A stretch of 64,000 nt of DNA, taken from JAVBMV01 sp031552145. GTDB taxonomy: Bacteria; Myxococcota; Myxococcia; Myxococcales; UBA5297. The notes below the pieces were generated by a model that worked only from the letters and a program-made list of their open reading frames with translations, did no database searches and was not told where the DNA came from. The position numbers and the translations under genes were made by a program. The stretch is taken from contig JAVBMV010000008.1 of assembly GCA_031552145.1 (NCBI GenBank), positions 310,001 through 374,000 of the forward strand, given 5' to 3'. Positions 1-8,369 of the stretch are shown here, in pieces; positions within the stretch are counted from its first letter, which is position 1; the number at the start of each line of letters is the position of its first letter.

Positions 1-498
1 GGAGAGACGGGGCTCGACTATCACTACGATCATTCTCCCAGGGAGCAGCAGCGCGAGCGCTTCAGGTGGCACATCGCGCTGGCGAGGCGCGTCAAGAAGC
101 CGTTGGTGCTCCATGTAAGAGAGGCTGATGAGGCAGCGGCGCAGCTCTTGCGAGAAGAGCGCGCGCACGAGCTGGGCGGCCAGGTCCACTGCTTCAGCGC
201 GGGAGAGCATGCCGCGAGGCGCTACCTCGACCTCGGCTTTCATCTCTCCTTCTCGGGGGTGCTCACCTTCAAGACAGCGGAAGAGCTGAGGGGGGCTGCG
301 CGCTATACCCCTCTCGACAGGCTGCTCGTCGAGACCGACAGCCCCTACCTTGCGCCCGTACCCTTCAGGGGGAAGCGATGTGAACCCGCCTATGTCGTGG
401 AGACCGCGAAGCTGCTCGCCAAGCTCCACGATCTCCCCTTCGAGACGATCGCGCGGCTCACCACCGAGAACGCGGAGCGGCTCTTCTCGCTGTCATAG
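1..498 (+). CDS. TatD family metal-dependent hydrolase/DNase (5' partial)
   Basis: The frame is open from base 1, so the gene starts outside the window; 165 C-terminal codons remain. The visible part opens with GETGLDYHYDHSPREQQ, the conserved TatD block holding a metal-binding glutamate, followed by LVLHVREA (metal-binding His), a VHCFSAG-type block with a second His, and LVETDSPYLAP with the catalytic Asp near the C-terminus. TatD enzymes are TIM-barrel, divalent-metal nucleases of the cytosol linked to DNA repair or turnover. Nothing looks broken in the visible portion. A convergent holin-like gene ends 4 bp downstream. The family call is secure; the exact substrate is not. Confidence 0.93.
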   Translation, partial: GETGLDYHYDHSPREQQRERFRWHIALARRVKKPLVLHVREADEAAAQLLREERAHELGGQVHCFSAGEHAARRYLDLGFHLSFSGVLTFKTAEELRGAARYTPLDRLLVETDSPYLAPVPFRGKRCEPAYVVETAKLLAKLHDLPFETIARLTTENAERLFSLS

Positions 499-502
499 CT
501 GC

Positions 503-844
503 TCAGGCGTGCGGCTTCCTCCGACCCAAGAGGAGCAGGAGGAGCCCCAGCAGCAGGTTGAAGACTGCGCCCACACCGAAGGCCACCCAGAGCGGGAGGC
601 GCTCCGAGAGGAGCACGGCCAACGCGATCCAGGCGAGTAGATAGCCCAAAATTATGAAGGGAAGGCCGGTCAGTTCCAGAACGAAGTGGTGCAGGTGCGC
701 CTTTATCTCGCCCACGAGCTCACGCTTCGCGAGGGCGAGATGATCGCGCCAGAAATGCGCGAGCATTCCGGAGAACGCGCGAAACGCCCTGCGCACCGAC
801 TCTCCGCTTCTCTCTTCTCTCTCTCCACAACCGTTCTGGGGCAC
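503..844 (-). CDS. Holin-like (Holin-X/DUF1469-type) small membrane protein
   Basis: The 113-residue protein has an N-terminal amphipathic, charged half (RAFRAFSGMLAHFWRDHLALAKRE) followed by two hydrophobic segments, about residues 55-80 and 84-107, ending in RRKPHA. This matches the layout of the phage-holin superfamily III / putative holin-X proteins that are common in bacterial chromosomes next to small stress-related membrane proteins. The real role is unknown; despite the name these are usually not lysis proteins. A related style of small membrane protein occurs at the other end of the window (63.6-64 kb). It is convergent with the TatD gene and separated from tatA by about 80 bp. Confidence 0.7.
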   Translation of the reverse strand: MPQNGCGEREERSGESVRRAFRAFSGMLAHFWRDHLALAKRELVGEIKAHLHHFVLELTGLPFIILGYLLAWIALAVLLSERLPLWVAFGVGAVFNLLLGLLLLLLGRRKPHA

Positions 845-922
845 GCACGCTCCTTCCGCCGCTGCGTCGCGGAGAGTTAAATGTGGCCTCTCCAGCGTCG
901 ATGAGCAGAAGGAACGAGACCT

Positions 923-1144
923 CTACGCCTTGGGCTCGAATGTGTGGTTGGGGGAGGCGGGGGCGCTAGCTTGCCCTTCGGGGAGCTGCCGACCTTCGTT
1001 TTCCTCGACACTGCCCGAGAGCCCGCGCTTGAAGTTGCGGATGGCCGAACCTAGAGAGTTTCCCAGTCCTGGTAGCCTCTTGGGTCCAAAGAAGAGAAGC
1101 ACCACGCCAAGTATCAAGACCAGTTCCATCCATCCTAAGCGCAC
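923..1144 (-). CDS. tatA: Sec-independent protein translocase TatA/TatE
   Basis: The 73-residue protein starts with a short hydrophobic helix (MELVLILGVVLLFFG) followed by the TatA signature FGPKRLPGLGNSLGSAIRNFKRG, an amphipathic helix, then a variable acidic tail. It would form the oligomeric pore of the twin-arginine translocase, which exports folded proteins across the inner membrane. The short tail favours TatA/TatE over TatB. No tatB or tatC is visible in the window, so the rest of the translocase must be encoded elsewhere. The gene stands alone between the holin-like gene and a divergent hydrolase. Confidence 0.93.
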   Translation of the reverse strand: MRLGWMELVLILGVVLLFFGPKRLPGLGNSLGSAIRNFKRGLSGSVEENEGRQLPEGQASAPASPNHTFEPKA

Positions 1145-1312
1145 CGGAGACTCCTGAGCAGTTGAGCAGACGCTTCGGACTCTAACAGCCGCCTACGGCC
1201 ATTGCACGTCAACCTGCCTCATGGATGGCGCGAGAGCAGCGGAGGCGTTAACCTTCGGCGCCAGGGCGAGCGCAGTGCCGCCGACCGCCTTCTGCCGACT
1301 TATGGAGATACT

Positions 1313-1894
1313 ATGACCACCAACACCTCGTCGCAGCTCAACCCGCTCACCTTCAAGCTCCACCGCGAGCGGACAGCCCTGCTCGTCATCGACATTCAGG
1401 AGCGGCTCTGCGCGGCGATGGAGCGCCCCAGGGTCGCGAGGTTGGTAAACCGAACAGTGGCGCTCATCGAAGGGGCCAAGGCGCTCGGTCTGCCTGTCGT
1501 GCTCACCGAGCAATATCCAAAGGGACTGGGACCGACGCTGGCGGAGGTGCGCGAACACCTTCCCGCGGAAAACGCGGCCATTGAAAAGATGGAGTTCAGC
1601 GCCTGGGTTCCTCAGCTGCGCGAGCGCATCGGCGACCGAGATCAACTCCTGCTCTGCGGTATGGAGACCCATGTCTGCGTCTTCCAGACAGCGCGCGACA
1701 TCGCTCTGGCGGGGCGCATCCCCTTCCTCTGCGCCGACGCCGCGCTCTCTCGGACCGAGGAGGAGCGCCAGATCGGCATGGCCCGCTGCCGCGACGTGGG
1801 GGGCGTAGTCACCTCTGCCGAGTCGGCACTCTTCGATTTGCTCGAGCGCGCTGGAGGCCCCGCCTTCAAAACCATCAGCTCCGCGGTGAAGTAG
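1313..1894 (+). CDS. Isochorismatase-family cysteine hydrolase
   Basis: The 193-residue protein has the family's three catalytic positions: Asp27 in LLVIDIQE, Lys92 in IEKMEFSAW and Cys122 in LCGMETHVCV. The preceding Gly-Met-Glu-Thr-His stretch is the usual cis-peptide region. Members hydrolyse amide or vinyl-ether bonds (nicotinamidase, isochorismatase and the YcaC group); this compact form resembles the YcaC/hydrolase subgroup, but the substrate cannot be read from sequence. The ATG at 1313 is chosen because GGAG sits 6-9 bases upstream; an earlier in-frame ATG at 1202 would add 37 unlike residues. Its 3' end overlaps the convergent phosphomutase by 20 bp. Confidence 0.88.
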   Translation: MTTNTSSQLNPLTFKLHRERTALLVIDIQERLCAAMERPRVARLVNRTVALIEGAKALGLPVVLTEQYPKGLGPTLAEVREHLPAENAAIEKMEFSAWVPQLRERIGDRDQLLLCGMETHVCVFQTARDIALAGRIPFLCADAALSRTEEERQIGMARCRDVGGVVTSAESALFDLLERAGGPAFKTISSAVK

Positions 1895-3638
1895 CCGCGG
1901 CGAGGAACGACGACGCCAGCTGCTCCATACGCTCGTCGGCGCGAGCGCGCGCCACGGAGAAGCGCTCATCCGGGGAGACGGTCTCGAAGAGCTCAAAGTA
2001 GAATTTGATCTTGGGTTCGGTGCCGCTGGGGCGCGCGATGACGCGCGTTCCCTTCTCGAACTCGAAGAGAAGGAGGTCGCTCTCGGGCAGCGAGCGCAGC
2101 TCGCCCTCGGGGCGGGCGGCAGATGGCGCCGCGAGGTCGACAGAGCGGCGCAGCGGCGCACCATCGAGCTCGGCGGGAGGGGTGTCTCTGAGGCGGCGCA
2201 TGATGCGAGCGATCTCCTCGGCACCTTCGACACCCGGCAACGAGAGGGAGCGCTGGCCGGTCCTGCAGAGTCCGTAGCGCCGCGAGAGTTCCTCGAGGCG
2301 CTGCATCAGGTCGCGTCCTCGCGCGCGGCACCAGGCTGCCATGTCCGCGGCGAGCAATGCGGCGCTGAGCCCGTCCTTGTCGCGCACAGCGAAACCTACG
2401 CAATAGCCGATGGCCTCTTCGTAGCCAAAGGCCATCTTGCACCCGCTCTCCCGGGCGACTTCGATGGCCTTGTTGGCGATCCATTTGAAGCCCGTAAGCG
2501 TGGTCCTGTGCTCCGCGCCCAGCGACCTGGCGACCCTGCCCAGAAGCGTCGACGAGACGATGGTGGAGATATAGAGCGGCGCTGCCCCTACCTCCCTCTG
2601 CGCCTCCTCCAAGAGATAGCTCCCAAGTAGCAGCCCCAGCTCGTCGCCAGTCAACACCACTACCTCCTCGCCATGGCGACAGGCGACGCAGAGGCGATCG
2701 GCATCCGGATCGTTCGCCAATAGGAGCTCGGCGCGCGTCTCGCGCATGAGCGCGAGCCCTAGAGCGAGCGCCGCCGGCTCCTCGGGGTTGGGTGAAGAGA
2801 GTGTCGGGAAGGAGCCATCGGGTTCGTATTGCTCCCGCACCAGGTGGAGCGCCTCGAATCCGGCGCGCCGAAGCGCCTCGGTCGCCAGCGCCCCTCCGAC
2901 GCCATGGAGTGGGGTGTAAACGATGGAGAGTTCGCGCGGCAGGTCGGGATGGAGCGGCACAGCGGCGATGGCCTCCAGATAGCGCTCTATCAGCGCGCGG
3001 CCGACCCATTGCAGCAGTCCCGCGTCGTGCGCCACGGAGAGCGGCAAGACCGGGATGCGCGCGGCGCCGGGAGCGGCGGCGATAGCCTCGGCAATTCCGC
3101 GGTCGTGGGGCGGGATGATCTGCACGCCATTCTCCCAATAGACCTTTAGGCCGTTGTAGGCGGGAGGATTGTGGCTCGCGGTCACCGCGATGCCGGCGGC
3201 GGTGCCCAGCTCGAGGATTGAGAAGGCGAGCAGGGGCGTGGGGCAGGGAGCGTCGAAGAGGTGCACCTTGAAGCCCGCGGCGCAGAGAAGCTCGGCGGCC
3301 TCGTGTGCGAAGGCTCTGCTCTGGGGACGCGCATCGTAGCCGATCGCGACGCCCCGCTTGAGCGCGCCCTCAACCTCTTGAACGAGCCACGCCGCCAGGC
3401 CCGCGCAGCTCCTGCGTACGACGGCGCGGTTCATACGCCGCGGGCCCGCGCCCACAACCCCCCGCAAGCCCGCCGTGCCGAACTCGAGCTCACCAGAGAA
3501 GCGCTCCTCGAGATCGCGCAGCGCCGCGGGATCGCGCTCCGCGGCTGAGAGGAGCACCTCCAGCTCGAGCCGCGTCGTGGCATCCGGATCTTCGTCGCGC
3601 CAGGCGAGGGCGGCGGCGCGCAGGGAGGGAGGGAGCAT
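1875..3638 (-). CDS. Phosphoglucomutase/phosphomannomutase (PGM2/PgcA type)
   Basis: A 587-residue alpha-D-phosphohexomutase, matching the usual length of the PgcA/PGM2 group. It shows the phosphoserine loop TASHNPPAYNG (Ser155 becomes phosphorylated), the metal-binding loop LLANDPDADR, the sugar-binding loop FGYEEAIGYC and the phosphate-binding loop RPSGTEPKIKFYF. It interconverts hexose 1- and 6-phosphates (glucose or mannose, possibly pentose phosphates) and would feed glycogen, LPS or cell-wall precursors. The start has GAGGA 8 bases upstream. It is transcribed away from the PhoH gene and overlaps the isochorismatase-like gene at its 3' end. Family is certain; sugar preference is not. Confidence 0.93.
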   Translation of the reverse strand: MLPPSLRAAALAWRDEDPDATTRLELEVLLSAAERDPAALRDLEERFSGELEFGTAGLRGVVGAGPRRMNRAVVRRSCAGLAAWLVQEVEGALKRGVAIGYDARPQSRAFAHEAAELLCAAGFKVHLFDAPCPTPLLAFSILELGTAAGIAVTASHNPPAYNGLKVYWENGVQIIPPHDRGIAEAIAAAPGAARIPVLPLSVAHDAGLLQWVGRALIERYLEAIAAVPLHPDLPRELSIVYTPLHGVGGALATEALRRAGFEALHLVREQYEPDGSFPTLSSPNPEEPAALALGLALMRETRAELLLANDPDADRLCVACRHGEEVVVLTGDELGLLLGSYLLEEAQREVGAAPLYISTIVSSTLLGRVARSLGAEHRTTLTGFKWIANKAIEVARESGCKMAFGYEEAIGYCVGFAVRDKDGLSAALLAADMAAWCRARGRDLMQRLEELSRRYGLCRTGQRSLSLPGVEGAEEIARIMRRLRDTPPAELDGAPLRRSVDLAAPSAARPEGELRSLPESDLLLFEFEKGTRVIARPSGTEPKIKFYFELFETVSPDERFSVARARADERMEQLASSFLAAATSPRS

Positions 3639-3699
3639 GGGCGAGTCCTCGGTAAATTAGTTCGGACAGGAATGGTAGGGGAGAGGTTATACTTCGCGC

Positions 3700-5022
3700 G
3701 TGAAAAAGAACTTCATCCTCGACACGAACGTCCTCCTGCACGATCCCCGAGCGCTCTTCGCCTTCGAAGAGAACACGGTCATCATCCCCATCTATGTCAT
3801 CGAGGAGATCGATCAGTTCAAGCGAGATCTCTCCGAACTGGGGCGCAACGCGCGCCAGGTGGCGCGCTTCCTCGACGGCTTCCGCTCCGAGGGCAGCCTC
3901 GGCGAGGGAGTGCGCCTCCCATCGGGCGGCACGGTGCGAGTCGTCTTCACCGAGCGCGAGCTTCCACCGGAGATGGTGAGCACCTCCTCGACCGACAACA
4001 GGATCCTCGCGGTCGCGCTCGACACGCGCGATCGGGAGCGAGAGGTACCCGCGGTATTCATCACCAAGGACGCGAACCTCAGAATTCGAGCAGACACGCT
4101 CGGGCTCGACGCGCGCGACTACGACGCCGAGCGCGTCGAGCTCTCGGAGCTCTATACGGGAACCCTGGAGCGCGCGGTCTCCAAGGAGCAGATCGACGCC
4201 TTCTACCGTGAACGCCTGTTGGAGCTGACCGACTGCGACGAGCACTATCCCAACCAGTTCGTACTGCTGCGCGACGCGAGTAACCCCTCCCATTCGGCGC
4301 TCGGTCGCTTCTGCCCCGCGAAGGGTAAGAACGCCATCGTTCCGGTAGCGCGGATCCCACCAGAGGGCGTCTGGGGGATTAAGGCGCGCAACGCGGAGCA
4401 GAGCTTCGCGCTCGACCTGCTCCTCGATGACGAGATCAAGCTCATCACCATCGTAGGCAAGGCGGGCACGGGTAAGACGCTCCTCGCTATCGCGGCGGGG
4501 CTGCAGCGCTCGTTGGAAGATGGCACCTACGCAAAGCTGCTGGTCTCGCGCCCGGTCTTTCCGCTTGGCCGCGACCTGGGTTACCTGCCTGGAAGCGTCG
4601 AGGAGAAGCTCAATCCCTGGATGCAACCCATCTTCGATAACGTCGAGTTCCTGATGAACTTGTCTCGCGCCGACAAGAATACAGGGCGAGGTTACCACGA
4701 GCTGCTCGATCTGGGGATCCTCGAGATCGAGCCACTCACCTATATCCGCGGTCGCTCCATCCCCAACCAGTACATCATCGTCGACGAGGCGCAGAACCTC
4801 ACGCCACACGAGGTCAAGACGATCATCACACGCGTGGGCGATGGCACAAAGATCGTCCTCACGGGGGACCCGTACCAGATTGACAATCCTTACGTCGACT
4901 CGACGAACAATGGCCTGGTCCACGTGGTCAATCGCTTCAAGGAACAGCCAAACGCGGGCCACATCACGTTGGTCAAGGGAGAGCGCAGCAGGCTGGCTGA
5001 ACAGGCGGCAAACTTGCTCTGA
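3700..5022 (+). CDS. PIN-PhoH fusion ATPase/ribonuclease (PhoH2-like)
   Basis: The 440-residue protein joins an N-terminal PIN nuclease domain (about 3-150; acidic residues in LDTNVLLHDP, EEIDQFK and TSSTDNRIL) to a PhoH P-loop ATPase. Walker A is GKAGTGKT (about 253-260), Walker B IIVDEAQN (about 358-365), with LTGDPYQID as a further NTPase motif. Proteins of this build have been described as RNA helicase/ribonucleases, or the toxin-like half of PhoAT modules. No antitoxin-like gene precedes it here. The start is GTG. A purine-rich GGGGAGAGG lies rather far upstream (13 bases), and a TATACT box sits 6 bases before the start, so a leaderless transcript is possible. Confidence 0.92.
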   Translation: MKKNFILDTNVLLHDPRALFAFEENTVIIPIYVIEEIDQFKRDLSELGRNARQVARFLDGFRSEGSLGEGVRLPSGGTVRVVFTERELPPEMVSTSSTDNRILAVALDTRDREREVPAVFITKDANLRIRADTLGLDARDYDAERVELSELYTGTLERAVSKEQIDAFYRERLLELTDCDEHYPNQFVLLRDASNPSHSALGRFCPAKGKNAIVPVARIPPEGVWGIKARNAEQSFALDLLLDDEIKLITIVGKAGTGKTLLAIAAGLQRSLEDGTYAKLLVSRPVFPLGRDLGYLPGSVEEKLNPWMQPIFDNVEFLMNLSRADKNTGRGYHELLDLGILEIEPLTYIRGRSIPNQYIIVDEAQNLTPHEVKTIITRVGDGTKIVLTGDPYQIDNPYVDSTNNGLVHVVNRFKEQPNAGHITLVKGERSRLAEQAANLL

Positions 5023-5031
5023 CGAGTGGCC

Positions 5032-5766
5032 ATGAACGAGTCGCAACTCCTCACGCAGATCTATTCGAAGCTGGGAAGGTGCGCTCCGGGCTCTACCTTC
5101 TTGGCACGGCGCGTCGGCACACTCTGCGGCCTGGACGGCGATGCGAACATCCTGTGTGCCGGTTGCGGCGCGGGCGCCACGCCGCTTCAGCTCGCGAGCG
5201 AGTATGGCTGTAAAGTGACCTGCATGGAGCGCGACCAGGAGGCGCGCCAGCCGCTGCTCGAGTTCGCGCGCTCCAGTGGTGTGGAGCATCTGGCGGAGCA
5301 GTGCTTCGTCGAGGAGCTAGACGACGCGAGCTTCGAGAGGGGACGCTATACCACGCTCCTGCTGGAGGGCGCTCTCACTGCCATGGGGGCTCCGCTGTCG
5401 CAGGTCGTCGAGGCGCTCGCTCCAGCGCTCGTCGCAGAGGGGCTGGTCGCGATGAGCTCCTTCGCCCGGGTAGGACGCCTCTCCAGCCACCAGTCGGGTG
5501 CGCTGGAGCGCCACTTCAAGACGCGCCTCTTGACGCCCGGCGAGGTAGCGGAGTCGCTCGACGCGGTGGGGTTCAATGTCTTCGCTATCGAGGCGTTCGA
5601 TCTGCATGCCCTCTCGGAGCACTTTGACCCCTTGGGCGAGCTGCTCGATGGCGCCCAAGGGCATGGGCCAAGAGTGCTTGAGCTGCAGCAGCAAGTCGAG
5701 CTCTACCGGAGCAAGCGCGCCAGGGAAGCAGTGAACCTGATCTTGCTGGTCGCGCAGCGGCGCTGA
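5032..5766 (+). CDS. Class I SAM-dependent methyltransferase
   Basis: About 244 residues. It has a Rossmann-type SAM-binding signature: ILCAGCGAGATPLQLA (motif I, glycine-rich loop) and CKVTCMERDQEARQ (acidic end of strand 2, which would bind the SAM ribose). A later hydrophobic strand with LLLEGALTAMG sits where motif II is expected. It resembles small-molecule methyltransferases of the UbiE/Methyltransf_11 group, but the substrate cannot be told. It follows the PIN-PhoH gene by about 10 bp and is probably co-transcribed. ATG 5032 is preferred over an in-frame GTG at 5026 because GAGTGG is the only plausible ribosome site. It converges on the kinase gene with 10 bp between them. Confidence 0.8.
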   Translation: MNESQLLTQIYSKLGRCAPGSTFLARRVGTLCGLDGDANILCAGCGAGATPLQLASEYGCKVTCMERDQEARQPLLEFARSSGVEHLAEQCFVEELDDASFERGRYTTLLLEGALTAMGAPLSQVVEALAPALVAEGLVAMSSFARVGRLSSHQSGALERHFKTRLLTPGEVAESLDAVGFNVFAIEAFDLHALSEHFDPLGELLDGAQGHGPRVLELQQQVELYRSKRAREAVNLILLVAQRR

Positions 5767-5776
5767 GTCGACTCGG

Positions 5777-8200
5777 CTAGACGCGCTTGAGCGCCTTGAC
5801 CAGCTGGGTGCTGGTAGGGCGATCGGCGGGCGCCTTCGCAAGGCAGGTCATCACTGTGGCCGCGAGCGCGGGGGGAACTTCGGGTCGCCACTTTCTCAGA
5901 TCGGTGGGAACCGTGTTGATGTGGTGAAAGAGGACGCCCTCGGCGCCGAAGGGAGGGGCGCCGACGAGGCATTCGTAGAGGACGGTACCGAGCGCGTAGA
6001 CATCGGTAAAGCCACCGAGTTCCTCGCCTCGAATCTGCTCGGGTGCCATGTAGACCGGTGTTCCCACCATGGTCGCTTTACGCAGCGAGTCTTGGATGAC
6101 AAAGGCGACGCCGAAGTCCATCAGTTTGGTCGAGCCCTCGCTCCCCAAGACGATGTTCTCGGGCTTCACGTCGCGGTGCACGATTCGGCGAGAGTGCGCA
6201 TACTCGAGCGCCGATGCGATGGCGGAGATGATCCGGGTGGCCTCGCTGATCTCCAGCGGCCCTCGCTGAATACGTGTTCGTAGGTCCTCGCCGTCGACCA
6301 GCTCCATGACGAGATATGGGGCGCTCTCCTGCAAGCCGGCGTCGAAGAGCGTGACGATGTTCGGGTGGCCCATCTGGGCGATGGCTCTCGCCTCGCGCAG
6401 AAAGTACTCCCGCATCCTGGCGTCGGTGTTCGCCTTGGCGTCGAGCACCTTGATGGCGACGTCACGTTCCAGGGCCAGGTCGCGGGCCCGGTAGACCACG
6501 CCAGCCGAGCCACGGCCAAGCTCTGCGTCGAAGCGGTAGCGCTCCGCGAGGCGATTCGCCGGGTCTTGTAAGAAGGGGTTCGATTCGCTTCCGGGGCCGC
6601 GCGAAAACGGGCTCCCCCCCCACTCCGAAGGCAGTCCAACGCCAGAGACATGATCCCCCACGCCCGTGGGAGCGACCGATTCGATGCGCGCGCGGATCAT
6701 CTTCATCCGAAGGAAAGCGTCGCGCATATCCGGATCGGCGACGACGATCTCTTCGTAGGTGGTCAAAGCTTCGCGATCGCGCTGGAGCGTCTCGAGGGTC
6801 CTGGCGAGGCAATAGAGCACCTCGCATCGCGGGACTGGGCTCTCGCGAGTGGAGAGAAGGGCCGAGAAGTGCGCCGAGGCCTGCTCGGGCTGCCCCAGCT
6901 CCATGAGCGCGCGGCCCATCAAGAAGCGCGCATTGGGAGAAGGCGTCGTGATCCGAGAGAGCAGCATCCTCGCCTCGGAAGGAAGCCCCGCGTCGAGCCA
7001 GGCGCGCGCCGCGCCTTCGTAGTCGCCTCTGTTGGCGGCCACCAGCGCCTGATGGCGAGCATCGCCCGCCTCGGCGAGCAGGACCGAAGCCCTGTCGTGA
7101 TGCCCGTGCTGCGTGAGGAGCGCAGCGGCCTCACGGAGCTTCCCATGCCGAGAGAGGAGTTCGATCGCAAGGTCGAGGTTGTGGTGCGCGAGAAAGAGAC
7201 GCACGGCAGATTCGAAGTCGCCCGCGCCAGCCAGTAACTCTCCCGCGCGCTTCAGCTCACCCGCCTTGACGAGGAGCCGCGCCGCTGCCTGATGTTCTTT
7301 GCCCTCCATGAGCAAAAGCACCGCCTGCTCCATCTCTCCGGCTCTAGCGAAATATTCTGCGGCCTTGGTCAGCGATTTGTTGGCCAGCATCGCCTTGCCC
7401 GCGCCTAGAAGATCGCCCGTGCTCTCGAAGAGCTGGGCCGCCCGCGCGTGCTCCCCCATCGCCATGCAGACGTTGGCTGCGCCCACGCTGTCCTTGGCCT
7501 TGAGCAGCAGCTCGACCGCGCCTTGATCATCGCCGCACAGGCGCAGCGCCTCCGCCGCCTCCTGATGGGCCCCGCGCGCCAAGAGCCTCGACGAGGCATG
7601 TCTCGCCAGCTCGCCCTTTCTGACGGCGTCTCTCTCGATGCGCGCCCCTTCCAAGAACGCTCGATCGGCCGCGGCGTGCTCGCCCAGTTCGTCGAAGAGC
7701 AGCGCCGCGCCCGCGTACTGCTTGTGGGCGAGCATCTCACGTGCTCGAGCGATCTTGGCCGCGTGCAGCCCTCGTCGGTCGCCCGCACGCTCGAAGTAAG
7801 TGATGGCTAACGTGGGAAGTTCGACGGCGAGGGCCCTCTCTCCGACCTCGATCTGGCGCTTGGTGTCAGCGAGCAGACCGGCCAATTCGAGCCGCTCGAC
7901 GGCGCCTTCGAGCGAGCGCGCAGGCGCGGAGATGAGCGTCCTGACAGCGGAGGCCTCTTCTCCTGCGCGGAGGTAGAGCTCGATGGCCCGAACGGGCTCG
8001 CCCAGCGTGGCGTAGATCTCCGCTGCTCGCTCCCAGTTGCCCGCGCGCTCGAAGGCAACGGCGGCTCCTGGATAGTCCTCCCAGTCGAGTCGCGCCTGTG
8101 CCGCCTTGTGATAGCGACGTTTGCGCAACCACCACCACGCCGCGGCGAGCAGAGGCAGCAGACCTGCGGAGAGTGCAATGAGCGCGAAGGACGAACTCAT
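5777..8200 (-). CDS. Membrane-anchored TPR-solenoid Ser/Thr protein kinase (kinase at C-terminus)
   Basis: This 807-residue protein has an N-terminal membrane helix (about 5-24, followed by WWWLRKRRY). A roughly 450-residue helical solenoid follows, made of repeats such as AAVAFERAGNWERAAEIYATLGE and AAQLFESTGDLLGAGKAML. The last 253 residues are a complete protein kinase: glycine loop GRGSAGVVY, Lys584 in VAIK, HRDVKPEN (Asp677), DFG (695-697) and the APE motif in MAPEQ. All catalytic residues are present, so it should be active. The usual bacterial order is kinase first, then membrane helix and sensor; here it is reversed, with everything after the anchor probably cytosolic. Repeats may bind partner proteins. 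Substrate unknown. Confidence 0.9.
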   Translation of the reverse strand: MSSSFALIALSAGLLPLLAAAWWWLRKRRYHKAAQARLDWEDYPGAAVAFERAGNWERAAEIYATLGEPVRAIELYLRAGEEASAVRTLISAPARSLEGAVERLELAGLLADTKRQIEVGERALAVELPTLAITYFERAGDRRGLHAAKIARAREMLAHKQYAGAALLFDELGEHAAADRAFLEGARIERDAVRKGELARHASSRLLARGAHQEAAEALRLCGDDQGAVELLLKAKDSVGAANVCMAMGEHARAAQLFESTGDLLGAGKAMLANKSLTKAAEYFARAGEMEQAVLLLMEGKEHQAAARLLVKAGELKRAGELLAGAGDFESAVRLFLAHHNLDLAIELLSRHGKLREAAALLTQHGHHDRASVLLAEAGDARHQALVAANRGDYEGAARAWLDAGLPSEARMLLSRITTPSPNARFLMGRALMELGQPEQASAHFSALLSTRESPVPRCEVLYCLARTLETLQRDREALTTYEEIVVADPDMRDAFLRMKMIRARIESVAPTGVGDHVSGVGLPSEWGGSPFSRGPGSESNPFLQDPANRLAERYRFDAELGRGSAGVVYRARDLALERDVAIKVLDAKANTDARMREYFLREARAIAQMGHPNIVTLFDAGLQESAPYLVMELVDGEDLRTRIQRGPLEISEATRIISAIASALEYAHSRRIVHRDVKPENIVLGSEGSTKLMDFGVAFVIQDSLRKATMVGTPVYMAPEQIRGEELGGFTDVYALGTVLYECLVGAPPFGAEGVLFHHINTVPTDLRKWRPEVPPALAATVMTCLAKAPADRPTSTQLVKALKRV

Positions 8201-8369
8201 CGAGAAGACGAAGCTCCCTGAGGGAGGGCGGTGGTTCCCCTGATGCCTGCACGAGCTAGGCAGAGGGGAGACTGTTCTTCTCTAAACGTCTACACCCGCG
8301 ACCAAATACGAGCAAATTGTCGGCGACGACATCTCTTGGATTTCCCGGCGGCGCCGTGAAGAGGCCAAC

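Noticed and set aside
1193..2233. Long antisense frame opposite the isochorismatase and phosphomutase genes
   Set aside because: It overlaps two clearly coding genes and shows only low-complexity Arg/Ser/Ala sequence, as expected for the shadow of high-GC coding DNA.
3490..5289. 599-codon antisense frame across the PhoH gene
   Set aside because: It mirrors the real PIN-PhoH gene; no motifs or ribosome site, and composition typical of a reverse shadow.
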